Of a DNA stretch of 64,000 nucleotides, positions 23,804-35,439 are shown in pieces. The stretch is from Aurelia coerulea (taxonomy: Eukaryota; Cnidaria; Scyphozoa; Semaeostomeae; Ulmaridae). Made by a program: the position numbers and the translations under genes. Location of the stretch: NCBI GenBank assembly GCA_039566865.1, contig CM076948.1:18611001-18675000 (forward strand), read 5' to 3'. Each line of letters starts with the position of its first letter. Position 1 is the stretch's first letter. The notes beneath the pieces were generated by a model. The model was not told the origin of the DNA. It searched no databases and saw nothing but the letters and a program-made list of their open reading frames with translations.

Positions 23804-24399
23804 CAAGGGCAGATTTTGTAATACAATAGCATGAGTTGCTTTTGTTGACACCTCAATTCAAAGCGATTAGCGATCACAGACAAAGGAAATTCTATCAACC
23901 ATAAATTCAAAACAAACAGAGCCGCAAAAGTTTCTTGGAAACCCAGGTAGCTAGCTCGCTCGTTGTGCATTCCAGAAACTGTTTTTAAGGGCAAACATGA
24001 GCGTAGATCGAAAGAAGAAGGATGCATCTACACATCTGCCGCGGGCATTTTATTTGTTTGGTTCAAAAGCCGTTTAGGAGGCGATTCAATTCTCTTATTT
24101 TTGTGGGTGTTATCAAAACATTTACTGCTCAGCTTCTGGACCAAAGAAGTAAAATGCCCGTGGCAGATGTGTAGATATATCCTTCGTCTTTCGATCTATG
24201 CTCATGTTTGCCCTTAAAAATAATTTCTGGAATGCACAGCGAGCGAGCTAGCTACCTAGGTTTCAGAGAAAATTTTGCGGCTTTGTTTGTTTTGAATTAC
24301 TGGTTGAGAGAAGTTCCTTTGTCTGTGATCGCTAATCGCTTTGAATTGAGGTGTCAACAAAGGCAACTCGTGCTATTGTATTACAAAATCTGCCCTTGT
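23804..24399. repeat. Large foldback element, arms about 285 bp
   Basis: The left arm begins CAAGGGCAGATTTTGTAATA and the right arm ends with its complement; both include TTTGTCTGTGATCGCTAATC and GAGCGAGCTAGCTACCT in opposite orientation. The direct repeat TAGATTAGACAA flanks both sides (23792-23803 and 24400-24411), a target duplication of up to 12 bp. There is no transposase. Partial single arms of the same family lie at about 60340-60480 and 63560-63700. Confidence 0.7.
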
Positions 24400-24792
24400 T
24401 AGATTAGACAAAATCGAGATATCAGTCGTCGTTCACGAAACATGGAGACATAAGACAAATAAGATAACTAGTCCACTAAGGGTAAAAGCTTACCGACTAT
24501 CAATCACAATTTACGTACAAAAAATAGTTCATTGTCTGTTTGGTATAAATGTGCATGTGTTAGTTTTGTGAGTTGAGTTGGTAGTTGGGGTACAATGGCA
24601 GGGACTTCAGTCGCCTGGCCGTATCCAAATCGTTAGGAAACAGCTACGGTGTGTAGGCCTATACATAAGTAATATCACTATAATACTAAAAGCTGAATCT
24701 CTCGTTTATCTTTGTTAAATCTGAACCATTGATGATGGACACCGCCATTTACGAACCCCTGTGACACAGGTGTTACACTAAGCATTCTCTAG

Positions 24793-25046
24793 TCATTGCT
24801 GTAAGGTAAACACATTGGGGAAACTTGCTCATGATTTTAGCAAGTTTTTCAAGGAATTTTCGAAGGGACATTTTTCATGAAAATCCCTTGTACAGTCTTA
24901 GCGGAGCGGCCGATTTCAACCAGGAAAAATTCTGAAAGTCATTGGACATGTTAGCTATTCAACTAGATATTGCAAATATCATTACTCATATATTCAGGGA
25001 GCAGTAGCCTTTCAAACGCCGGGCCTTTTTTTTACTCACCCGGTAA
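24793..25046. repeat. Dispersed repeat, copy 2 (compare 2718-3020)
   Basis: It shares GTCATTGCTGTAA, GATTTTAGCA, TAGCCTTTCAAACGCCGGGC and the end TTACTCACCCGGTA with 2780-3020, in the same order. The left part of that copy is found at about 23620-23670, so copy 2 may have been split by the foldback insertion and adjoining DNA. Confidence 0.45.
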
Positions 25047-26035
25047 ACAATCATTTCCAATGGAAGCTCGAGTGCATGATGAAAGAATCAAACTTGTAAA
25101 ATGAAGTTATTCGACTAGATTTTCTATTTTTCTTTAGAAACCATAGCTCAGCTAATGCACTGCTGGCCAAAGTTATCCGGTCACTCTGCATAAACCTCAA
25201 CAACGAGTTTTTTACTCTATTCCAGTGCATCTGATATGGCTAGTTTTGTTATTCCTCACCCTTCTATGTCGGTTTTTCATGTAAATTCCGAAAATCGATG
25301 TTATTTTGCGAAATTATGCGCTCTTTATTTGCGACGTCATAATGACGTTTACAGAAATCTTTGGAAATAGTTGGAAATAGTAGCAGTCAAGTCAGAAGCC
25401 GTGCTTACTTGTATGGACATGGTACGAAGCTATTAATTGACACCATTCGATGCAGAACCCTTTTCTTTATGACACATCCAAAATTCGCTAAAATCAACTT
25501 TGAGAGATGAGTTCTTGAGGAAGTTTATAACAATCAACCCTTAATTGCAATGGAATCATTCAAACTTTAACCTATCATAACGCATCAATAACTTCACCAA
25601 GTACATTTTCGGAATCTACTCATCAAGATCTTTTTCATCATTATGACTGATTTTGTGTAAAAAAAATTTATGTCTCAGTACATCTCATGGTCTCAAGCAC
25701 AAAGCTTCCAGTGCAATTTATAAACCTCCTCTAACATTGTTTCCTCGTAGTGGATTTTAGCGCCTTTAGATGTGTTTTAGAGAAAGAAATTCTGCATCAA
25801 GTGGTGTCAATAACAGCTTCACACCACGTGCGTACGGATAGACACGGGTTCTGACCATATAGCTCCCGGGTTGCATAGTGTATAGCTCCCTGGTTCTGAC
25901 CAGGGGGGGGGTTGGAATAGTATCCCACAATGCTTTGCGTACCATTCATATTATTGGAATTGCGCATTGGAATTTGATCAGTTGGAAGTTTTGCACGGGC
26001 GCGAAAGGACAAAGCTGTGATGCTCGCCTAAAATA
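25047..26035. other. Noncoding stretch before the candidate exon at 26036
   Basis: Apart from a duplicated 'ATAGCTCCC..GG' phrase with G-runs at about 25858-25912, I see nothing assignable. It would hold the promoter of the candidate gene that starts at 26036. Confidence 0.25.
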
Positions 26036-26225
26036 ATGGAAGCTTTTCGAGATGTCAATTCGCCGATTTTGAAACAAAATAAATCCACCCAAAAGCTTTA
26101 TAGCATTAACCAACTACCAGGAGAAGATATAGCAGTGAAACCAGACGAGAATATTGTTCAGCGTTGTTGTGGGGCACGTATAGTTTCTTTGGACAAATTG
26201 GACGAAAACCGCATCTTGTTTTCAG
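26036..26225 (+). CDS. Candidate first coding exon of an unrecognised gene (63 aa)
   Basis: ATG at 26036 opens a frame of 63 codons that ends one base into a codon at a donor (TTTTCAG|GTGAAA). The composition is protein-like: MEAFRDVNSPILKQNKSTQ near the start and VQRCCGARIVSLDKLDENR near the end. No domain is recognised and no phase-matching second exon was found in the following 3 kb, which is dominated by an hAT-type element at 26395. It could be a real exon, a relic cut off by that insertion, or a chance frame. Confidence 0.3.
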
Positions 26226-26394
26226 GTGAAATAAAGCTTTAGATGTTGGGACTTAGCGGGACTTAGATGTTTTTCTGGCAGCCAAAGCCTTTCGAAGTAT
26301 AAATAAAAGCAAAACATTGCTAAGTCCCTTCCCCGTCTGTGAGAAAACGAACAACAAATGTGATAAATATTGGTCGAACTGCGGTACTTAGGCC

Positions 26395-27491
26395 CAGTGG
26401 CGTCGTGGCCGGGGGGGCCAGGGGGGCCATGGTCCCCCCTGTGAAAATGTTGTCGGAAAATTTGTCAGTTTTCCATTCTTGTCGGAAAAATCGAAAGCAA
26501 TTGAATTAATCCATTTTCCTCACATAGCTACTTTATGGCAATCCAAATGTGTACATGAAATATCACTTTTTCGATCGCAAAACGTAGTTTTTGATAAAAA
26601 AAAGTAGGTTTTTCGGCAAAAAACTAGGTCCTTCGTTCGTTTTTCTGCAAAAAAATTCCTTTTTCAATCGAAAGAAAAGTGTGTTTTCTGTTGGAAAATT
26701 AGACACATAGGCGCAAAATGTTTCGGACGAATAAATTTCAGACAAATGCTTTCGATCATAACATTCTTGGACTTTTCCCCCGAAAATTTGGTCGTTTTAC
26801 CTACATTTTAGTGACTAAAAACGATAAATTTAAAATTTATTTTGCACGTTTCATACTTAAAAAACGTCATGCATTTATGGTTTGTGCATTAAGCTTTCAA
26901 TGAGCTGCTCGTCAGAATTTGCACAAGTGAATAATGTTGAGGAAGGTGGAAATGATTACTAAGATGGGATTACTTTTCGTTTCTGTGAACGGATGATTAT
27001 AGAAATGAAGATTTATATCAAGCTATCGGAAGCTATCACGTTGTTATCTAAAATTTGAAAACGATCTATTTTTCAGTGCTTTTGAGGTCCTTTTTTCGAA
27101 ATTTCCCATCAAAAACAAATAGTAGATTCTTCAAAATAGGGGCGTTTTGCAACGATCTAAAGGGCGTGGTCACAGAAAATTTTCCCGGGGGCAAGCCCCC
27201 AAACCCCCAGTTTTCCTCAATCCTTGCGCATCTAGCTTCAGCCTCACCTCCAACACCAATCACGTCTCGACAACAGCCTCACCTCCAACAAGAATCGCCT
27301 CTTAACAGGACTGCTGCGTCCCTTTGAAAAGTTCTTCGCTACTATGGAACTTTTATATCACAAAAGTTCCGAGACATTTTGCCACTTTTTATACGTTATA
27401 TTCCTGCTTAATTTTTGTCAGAAAAATGTTTCTTTGTCGGAAAATTCTGACCCTTGGCCCCCCCTAAAATCATGCTCCCACGACGCCACTG
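26395..27491. mobile_element. hAT-type non-autonomous element, 1.1 kb
   Basis: Exact 8-bp duplication CTTAGGCC on both sides (26387-26394 and 27492-27499). Terminal repeats: CAGTGGCGTCGTGG on the left and CCACGACGCCACTG in complement on the right. The subterminal regions are G-rich and contain TGTCGGAAAA repeats. There is no transposase frame. The 8-bp duplication and CAG-start termini are those of the hAT superfamily. A partial, inverted copy of its right half lies at 42931-43545. Confidence 0.85.
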
Positions 27492-27499
27492 CTTAGGCC

Positions 27500-29500
27500 C
27501 ATAGTAACTTCCCACAAAAACGGCCGATTAAAGCTTATCGATAACTGACAATAACTGCAATTCATAATAAAATTATGTGTAAATGCCCATTAGTCATAAT
27601 TCGAATCAATACACCTACCCAGATTGAATGTTCTGTCTCTGCAATGCCAATTTTCAATCCCAGTGCAGAAGTGAACGAAAAATTTTCTTCCATTTGCGAA
27701 ATTTCGAAGAACGGCGCTCAAAAACTTCGCGGGGGGCTTTGCCACCCCCCCCCCCCTGGGTTCTGACTTGATTGCTAATATTTCCACGTTTTCTATGAAC
27801 TTCATCGTGATGTCATAAGTAAATGGGGCAAAACTTCGCAAAACAACATTGATTTTCGGACTCTACATGAAACACTGACCTAAAAACGGAGAGTGAGAAA
27901 CAACCGATTTCAGTTGCACTGTATAGCAGTAAAGTGCATTGTTTTTGGGTTTATGCAAGGTGGCCGGTTAATTTTAGTAAGTTGTGTAATGCTTAGAAGT
28001 AGTTTATGAATGAAGCGATTACCGTCTATAAAACACAGTTGCCACTGAAAATTCGTCGAAAAGTCCTTGTGTGATACAGAACTTGAAAACAGGAATGATA
28101 TAGCAAAATTGTTAACTGAAACTGGTCACATGAAGTCGTGTCAGATTACACCCAAAAGGGAAAAACGAAATTAGATGCATTGCAAAAATTGAAGAGATAA
28201 TCAGAGAGATAGTAATTTTTCATATGTGCAGTGTGTTTTTATCGTTCAATTCTTCTAGTTCGAATGTTATCAGACAATTTTTTGCTGTGGCCAGTGTCAT
28301 GCGACAATATTTAACAAATGATTCCATTTCTCGACCCAATCTTGACAAGAAACTTACAAATAGGTCGGAGAATGGAAAATATTCAGTTATATGGGATGCC
28401 TGGTATGTCCTGCAGTTTTTTGTTGGCTCATTTTTTAATCAGTTAATTGTGAATACTGGCCCGAGTAGTATGTTCGTTTCGTTGATATGCTTTATCCTTA
28501 CACTGTCACTGTATGCTCTTCCTCTAGCTTGTCGTCTAGAAGGTCCTTTCAATATCATACCAAATTTTAGTTCCAGTTGCATGTTCAAAACATCCATTTA
28601 AGTGGTGCTTCAGTTTCGATTTCATGGACAAATACGGTATACCTAAATACATTTCAATGCAATACATTCCTTAAATTAAAATAAATCAGACAATAATACA
28701 TGCTACACAACAACAAGATACTTACACATAGGGTGTTGGCGGCGGTAATCGGGCGGCGGTGGTAATTTGACACTTGCTAAAAACTCTCGAAAACCAACAG
28801 AAAAGTACGTTACAAATAAAATACATCAAAGAGGTTATTTCTTGTTACTGAAAGCTAACATTTAAGAAAATAAACATCTTTACGAAAAGGCTTCTTAAAT
28901 TAAAACACGGTTTTGAAAAAGGGCCTAGCCATGATTTGTATCGTGGAAATTGTCCAAAGTACCTGTAGACTTTAAGTTTCCGGTTTTTTGCTTTTGAAAA
29001 GAACAAAATTTGCATGGACATGGCGCTGATTAAAAAAATATCGTAAAAATGTGATAGGAATGCTAAAGTCGTGCCACATCTCCAAAATAAGAGTGCATGC
29101 GCTCGTTTCCCTCTTCTTTAATGCAAAACATTTTGGATGGAATGCAATGCAAGGACCGATTCCTCAAAAGAAAAATCACTTCAAGAACAATTGAGGGAAT
29201 TCAAGGTACACATCTTTTGAAAAATAAAAACTAAAGGTCAAAGTTGAAAATTCTTTTGCAAAATGCCTCTGTGGTGTCAAATTATGGCTAGGCCATTTCT
29301 CAAAACCTCTGGTTTTAGGTGCACTCCAAATGTTGACCTTGTGAACTCATATCTCCGGTGTTTGATGGTCGATGTCAAAATGCAAGGTATGTGCATTTAA
29401 GTTGAAGACCAACCAATCTAGCTATGAATTCAAAAATCCCGATATGTTATCGTTTTGTTCCCTTGTTCAATCAAAATGAGGTACTTTTTTGAGACACCCG
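27500..29500. other. 2 kb without recognised genes
   Basis: It contains a G/C-rich homopolymer patch at 27730-27760 typical of repeat ends in this window. The frame at 28224-28601 (125 codons, + strand, ATG start) is hydrophobic but has no domain, signal or splice support, so it is not called. Confidence 0.3.
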
Positions 29501-29665
29501 GTATAGAGATTATATAGATTTCAAGGTGTTACCACGTGTTACCATAAAAAATAACAACTATAGAAAGATCTACATTTTTTTATTTTTGATGGTAACACGT
29601 GGTAACACGTTGAATCCTATAGAATTCCTATACATTTAATAGTAACACGTATAGTAGCACGTTAG
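29501..29665. repeat. Inverted repeat rich in TAACACGTGGTAAC palindromes
   Basis: GTTACCACGTGTTACCA on the left pairs with TGGTAACACGTGGTAAC on the right, with further GTAACACGT units up to 29680. CACGTG is the core E-box and occurs here in several overlapping palindromes. It may be a MITE or just a satellite-like patch. Confidence 0.5.
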
Positions 29666-29841
29666 TAACACGTGGTAACATGGGTAACTCCTGGTACCTC
29701 GTTAAGAGAATGTGACCTCAGCACATTTTCTGAGGTCTACATAACGAAGCTGTTTAATGATGGCTGCAAACTTTATCAGATCACATCGCAGCGACCATTC
29801 CTATACATGAGTGTCTTTTTAAGTTTTTTTGCAAACAGCAT

Positions 29842-30420
29842 ATGAGTCAAATCTTTCAATAGGGCACAGGGAAACCAGCAAATCTTCCAATTTCACGCTT
29901 ATAAGCCAATGATATTGTCGTATTCCGATCACATGACTGAAAATTAGGCTTTCGAGATAAATTTTCGAGTACCTTCACGAAAATAAATATATTATAATAT
30001 TGGTAGAAAGTTGTACGAATAAACTGTATAAAAGAAGTTCGGATGCAAAAAAGACAAGATATTTAGCACAGTGAGGCCTTTCTGACTTGTGTCTTCATCA
30101 GAGTGTGACTTACAAAACAGTTTTGCAAGTCCCACTCTGATGAAGACACAAGTCAGAAAGGCCTCAGTGTGCTAAATATCTTTTCTTTTTTGCATCCGAA
30201 CTTCTTTTACACGAAAATAAAAATGGATATTCGAGTAATAAAGATACAGAGCTGGTTTTACCACGAATCGATTCGAGAGGCCCCACTCCACATTTGTTTT
30301 TCTGCATTTGGTTAAAATCTCGTCAGGGATCGGCGTTACATCGAGTTTCATTCCTTCGAAAATTGGCCTATGTTCAAGAATTCTTCAGGAACGCTACAAA
30401 TAAGATATAGTTTTCAAAAT
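29842..30420. mobile_element. Left part of a Mutator-like foldback family, interrupted at 30010
   Basis: It begins with AGCATATGAGTCAAATCTTT, the terminal repeat of the complete element at 54406-55628, and follows that arm to about 30400. It is interrupted by a small foldback insertion at about 30000-30215. No right terminus or target duplication was found, so this copy is incomplete or rearranged. Confidence 0.6.
30000..30215. mobile_element. Near-perfect palindromic insertion with about 80-bp arms
   Basis: The left arm contains AAGAAGTTCGGATGCAAAAA and GAGGCCTTTCTGACTTGTGT; the right arm is its complement after a spacer of about 25 bp. ACGAAAATAAA stands on both sides, and the uninterrupted homologue at 54545 has it once, so it is a target duplication of about 11 bp. 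A relative of one arm is at about 54250-54330. Confidence 0.65.
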
Positions 30421-30529
30421 TTCATATGTTACGTGAATTATGTCCAGGAATAACATGAAAATATTTGTTTCTGTGATTTTCGAAAATCCTAGACGAATTA
30501 AAGCTATTTGCTGCCAAGAAAGCTAATGG

Positions 30530-31235
30530 GCCTACCTTCACCCGCAGCAGAATCCCAGTAATCGGCATTAAATCACTCTTTTTCGCAATAATAACCAGCG
30601 GATACATTAACGGATAACTTCACCACAAATCCAATTTCTTTCCACCATTTCATAATCGATAATTTCGATAAAGCAGCAAACCGTCCAACTACTGTCGATT
30701 CAAAGTTTTCTTGTTGCAATCACGTTGGAAGTCTTGCAAGACTTGCATAAAACAAAAGGTTTTGCAAGACTTAGGTCTCCCATATGACACAGCAAAATGA
30801 TACCTTTGAGAATAGATTGCACACTCCTAAAGGCATTCTATCGTTGCAAAATAAAGAGAAAATAAAAGATTTCTCAAAGATTGCAAATTTCTTTGTCACA
30901 TCGGAAAAGTACATAATTTGTGTAAAGAGATTTCCCCTGCAATCTATTCTCAAAGGTGTCAATTTGCTGTGTCATATGGGAGACGTGAGCCTTGCAAAAC
31001 CTTTTGTTTTATGCTAGCTTTCCTTGTGTTTGCAACAAGAAGACTTTGAATCGACTGTAGTTGGACGGTTTGCTGCAGAGGCTGTAAAGTCTTATCACAT
31101 TTTATCGAAATTATCGATGATAAAATGGTGGAAAGAAATTGGATTTGTGGTGAAGTTATTCGTTGATGCATCCGCTGATTATTATTGCGAAAAAGAATGA
31201 TTGAATGCAGATTACTGGGATTCAGCTGCGGGCGA
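30530..31235. repeat. Large inverted repeat, arms about 300 bp
   Basis: The left arm (about 30530-30830) and right arm (about 30930-31235) are complementary with small differences. For example CTCCCATATGACACAGCAAA on the left pairs with its complement near 30970, and CAAACCGTCCAACTACTGTC pairs with its complement near 31055. No coding function is visible; the short frames within are products of the palindrome. Confidence 0.7.
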
Positions 31236-31239
31236 AGGT

Positions 31240-31835
31240 TTGGGGTTGTGCTGGTTCAACAGAAATTAACCGGTTGCAAAAGCTTCAAAATTCCCTCAAA
31301 ATTGTGCTGCTAGAATCATAACGAATAGCAGCTTCGATACACCAAGCAAGCCTCTTATCGAAGGACTGGGTTGAAAGACCATTGAAGAACTCAAGGCTAA
31401 TGAGTCTAAGATTATGGTCTTCAAATCTCTCAATGAGTTGGCTTCACAATACCTGTGTGACCTTTTTCACTAAAAATGCACAATGCTCCTCCCGTAACTA
31501 CAGAGACTGACTTGAGGTTACCAAAGAAAACATCAGCAAACGGGCAGAAATGTTTTCTTTTTGGGAAGCTAAGCTGTGGGAATAGCCTTCCAGCTGAGTC
31601 AGAGAAGGCCTCCTCCCTTAATAGTTTTGAACATTTTATTGAGGGTTGACTTTTCTTTTATTGTAAATATTGTATAATTATTGTTAGTAGGTTTTTTAGC
31701 TTTGTGGTTTTTTATAATGTAGGGATTATCATTATTGTATATTGTAATTAAAAGTTTTTAATGGAGGGCCCCTTGAAAATCAGCCTTTACTGAAGGGTAA
31801 CCCTCCCTAAATGAAATGAAATGAAAACTTGGACT
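31240..31835 (+). pseudogene. CR1-like LINE 3' fragment
   Basis: + strand remnants include LIEGLGWKTIEELKANESKI, MVFKSLNELA and EAKLWNSLPAESEKASSL, interrupted by stops and frameshifts, then a 3'-UTR ending in TGAAATGAAATGAAA. It is the same group as the intact element at 16455-19823 and is dead. Confidence 0.75.
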
Positions 31836-31872
31836 TATCGATATTTTGTCGACAGCACTTTCTTAAGGCGTG

Positions 31873-32050
31873 GTGGACAACCACATACCACCGACCACAC
31901 CGACCACATACCACCGACCGCACTTACCACCGACCAACAAACCACTTACCACCGACCATAACCACCACCGACCAAGAAACCACTTACCACTTACCACCGA
32001 CCAAGAAAACCACTTACCACCGACCAAGAAAACCACTTACCACCGACCAA
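31873..32050. repeat. Tandem repeat of CCACTTACCACCGACCAAGAAA units
   Basis: Units of about 10-23 bp built on ACCACCGACC, seven or more copies with variable AAGAAA linkers. Frames through it are low-complexity Thr/His/Pro and not genes. Confidence 0.8.
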
Positions 32051-34009
32051 TTTCTTTGCAATTTTTTCTCAAAAATGTCCTTTGTGCACGTGTAGTCTGA
32101 ATATAGTTTCGCACTATAAGTTCGCAGTTATCGCTTCTGATTAGACTGATGGACGCTCAAACTACCACTCGTGGACTTTCACACTGAAAATTTGGACGAT
32201 ATTGTTTGTTCCCCTAATAATGTTTCCCTCGGATGGTCCAGGATGGCCTAAGTTGCCTAAGTTGGCGGCTCAAGCCTCAGATGATAAAACGCCTCAAAAT
32301 TAAAGTTTTCAATGATGTTAGCAATGAACAAAAGCTACAAGTGTTCAGATGAATGTCTCCTCAACCCAAGAATCAACGAACCTTCAGCCAGGAGTTCCTC
32401 ACTTTGGAAGGCCAATAGCGAAAACTACGGCCATACAATAAGTCTGGCATACAATAAGTCAAGAATTTGGGCCAGTACTGAAATTTTCTTAAAATTATCA
32501 GATTTTGAGCACTCAGAGTTTCTTACGAGTTTCTTGAAGATTCCATAGCATTCTTCATGTTCATTACCTGTGCCCCGTGAGTGAACATTTGAAAACAAGA
32601 TTTGCTATGCCTTTCCAATATTTACACATTACTCAAGTACCTTACGAGCACGAGGGGGGGGGGGGGGGGTACTTGGTCTACGAAAATACGGGGACGTGCC
32701 GCTGGAAAAATCTGAAAAGGCACCCTGTCCCAGAGTAAAATTTCTAAAAATGATACCCTGTCCGGGAGTAAAATTGTAAAAACGATACCCTGTTCTTGAG
32801 TTTCTTAATACAAAATTGTACGCTGCCCTGAGATTTAATAGAAAGTTGATAGAAATCTATCCAAAAAGCGGAAATGTTGCCATCCAAACGATTTAAATCA
32901 CACTCGCGGAGTGCAAATGGTTTACAACGACGTTACGTAGTCAATTATACAAAATATGGACCCTGTCATGGAGCCGACTGTACAGAAGTGATACCCTGTC
33001 CCGGGTCCCGGAGTAGGAATCCTGAAATGATACCCTGTTTGGCGCGACATACACAAAGGTACATAGAGGGGTACTTCGGGGGGGTCCCAATACCGCAATA
33101 CCGCACTAAAAAGACACCAAATACCGCAATACCGCAATACCGCACTCAAAAATAGCAAAATACCGCAAACGCTAGAAAACTAAAAACATCGCTATTAATA
33201 CAGTATACCGGTCTGTAGCACTTTGATTCCGACCTAAATCCACTTTCCTTCATCAAAATTTGTAGTTTGGTCTATTAGATCGTAGTTAGAGATTTTACAG
33301 ACAAAACTGTGACGTGAGAACGACGGGAAAAGTTTCATTGATGTGCTTTCAGTAAAACTGCATTGACAGCAGAAATGACGAAGATGTAGAACATATCAAT
33401 TCTTTTTTAATATCGATTCTGCTACACAAGGGCTGACTTTTTCGCGAATACCAGATAAAAAGTTTATTCTGGCTGAAGTTTTTTTTACCCATTTCCAAAT
33501 GTCGGTGTGGGTTCAGATGGTTATCAAAATCTACTTGTATGATTTTGTCTCATGAATAGTTTGATTGTAGAGTTTGATGTCCACGTTTGGCTGTTTGGAC
33601 AACTTTTGATGTGATCCATATAGCACAAATTCAGTTTTACCTTTTTTCAAGTTAAATGAACAAGCTATTTTCATGAAGCCAGTCTGCAACTTTTTGCAGT
33701 TCACTGTTAAGTAAATGTTGTATTTCAATTGAGTTCTTCCTTGCACAATATAAAACAGTATCGTTGGCATATAATATAATGCCAGCATCAGTGAGCGGAA
33801 TATGGATTGGTTTGATTATCAGCCCAAAGAGAAGGGATCCCAGGATGGATCCTTGTGGTATACCGCATGTAACGTTTTCTTCGCATGAGCTGGTGTTATC
33901 AAATGTTTAGTATTGTTTCCTATTAAAGAAATAATCACCTATCCATTGTAATTCCACATCATCTATACCATAACTTGGCAATTTTTCCAGCAAGGTTGCA
34001 TGACGTACT

Positions 34010-34417
34010 CCCAGGGGGGGGGGGGGGGGTACTCATTGACTTTCAATACGGGGGGGTCCATGCCAATATTTGGGGTCCGAAATTTCATGTTCAATCAATA
34101 TTTGGGGTCTGTGAATTACAACATAGACAACAATTCAATATTTGGGGTCCACAAATCTGAAGAAAGGAAGAATCGTGCAATTTGGCCCTGAAGTTGCGAA
34201 TCATGAAATAAATATTTTGGTATTATCAAGAAGCTCAAATTGAAATCATTCAAAAAATTTCAGGGACCCCAGAAATAGATAACAATATTTGGGGTCTCCA
34301 AAGCGTTAGACTCAATATTTGGGGTCCCCAAAACGTCAGGATCAATAGTTAGGGGTCAGCAAAGAAATAGTGGCATGGACCCCCCCCGTATTGAAAGTTA
34401 GGGAGTACCCCCCTGGG
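34010..34417. mobile_element. hAT-type MITE with AATATTTGGGGTC repeats, copy 1
   Basis: 8-bp duplication GACGTACT on both sides (34002-34009 and 34418-34425). The ends are CCCAGGGGGG and CCCCCCTGGG, with subterminal GACTTTCAATACGGGG on one side and CCCCGTATTGAAAGT on the other. The interior repeats CAATATTTGGGGTC. The insertion interrupts the LINE reading frame at FDTV, so the empty site is known. Confidence 0.88.
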
Positions 34418-34515
34418 GACGTACTGTGTCGAAGGCTTTACGAAGGTCAATATATAGACAGCACCACTAAGTAGCCCTTTTTCAACGCTCTGTCTAAACT
34501 TTTCTGACAGTAAGG

Positions 34516-34952
34516 CAGGGCCGAAGCCAGTGGGGGGGGGGGGGGGCTGGGGGCGGAGCGCCCCCCCAGAAGGCCATTTATCGGAAATTTCACTCCACTT
34601 GTCGGATTTTTGTTGTTGTTACAGGCCCACATGTAGAAGATTTACTGGGAAAATGATGCAAAGAACATGAATTTATTGACTTTCGAGGATAAATTTTGAT
34701 ATGAATTTTGAATCTACAGCATTTTTTTCTTCATATTGACCAATTTTGAAGGCCCCAACCTTGAAACTATAAAATAATTCCAAAATCTAGTCATTAAAGG
34801 AGCACATCAGTCCTTTCGTGCATGTTTTAACGGATCTTCCCAAAATTGGGGTTGTTGCTGTTGTTGTTGTTGTTGTTGTTGATTTAAAAGCATCGGAAAA
34901 TTTTGGTTCTTTGCCCCCCCCCCCCTAAGAATTAAGGCTGGTATCGGGCCTG
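34516..34952. mobile_element. hAT-type MITE in the LINE fragment
   Basis: The ends are CAGGGCCGAAGCCAGT and ACTGGCTTCGGCCCTG-like (right end GGCTGGTATCGGGCCTG). The flanking duplication is CAGTAAGG/CAGTGAGG with one mismatch (34508-34515, 34953-34960). Contains a (GTT)n run near 34860. Confidence 0.78.
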
Positions 34953-35439
34953 CAGTGAGGTAACTGCATGTTGCGTAGATCTCCCTTGTCTAAACACAAA
35001 CTGATGTAGGCACAATAGGCTATTCGATTCAAGGTACTGGGACAGTTGATTATAAATGATCTTCTAGGATAACTTTTGATAGAGCAGGAATTACCGTGAT
35101 AGGCGTACAGTTGTCCAACATTGTCGGATTGCCTGATTTGAAAATATGGGTGATTTCCTACATCTAAAGTTTTGAGTCGTGCAAATATTTTGATTCTTTT
35201 TCTTCAGATAAGAATGTTGCGTGCTCTTCTCCGCAGGCACCTTTTCAAGGTTGAGCAGGTGGAGCAGGCACAAGGAGAGAGGGATAAGGGACCATACCCT
35301 CTTCTTCGTTTTTCTTTCCTCTATCAGTTCGTCTCGAAGATGCTTTCTTCTTCAATAGGAAAATGGCACTGCATGAAGTTTGGATGTTAATTTTCGTACA
35401 ATACCGCATACCGCGCTGTGAAAGCTCGATACCGCAATA

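Larger units (their letters stand above)
33480..35170 (-). pseudogene. Dead LINE reverse transcriptase fragment with two MITE insertions
   Basis: On the - strand from about 35170: HIFKSGNPTMLDNCTPITVI (normally N-Y-R-P-I), then stops; VYIDLRKAFDTV at about 34465-34430; LLEKLPSYGIDDVELQWIGD at about 33990-33930; a stop; then TCGIPQGSILGSLLF near 33870 and YANDT where YADDT is expected. The ORF is split by insertions at 34010-34417 and 34516-34952. It is inactive by several independent defects. Confidence 0.8.

Noticed and set aside
28224..28601. 125-codon hydrophobic frame on the + strand
   Set aside because: No domain, no clear signal peptide, no splice or neighbour support; length is within what AT-rich DNA gives by chance.
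31873..32050. CRISPR-like array
   Set aside because: Units are short, degenerate and without unique spacers; the window is eukaryotic.
31829..32100. Thr/His/Pro-rich frames
   Set aside because: Translations of the ACCACCGACC tandem repeat.
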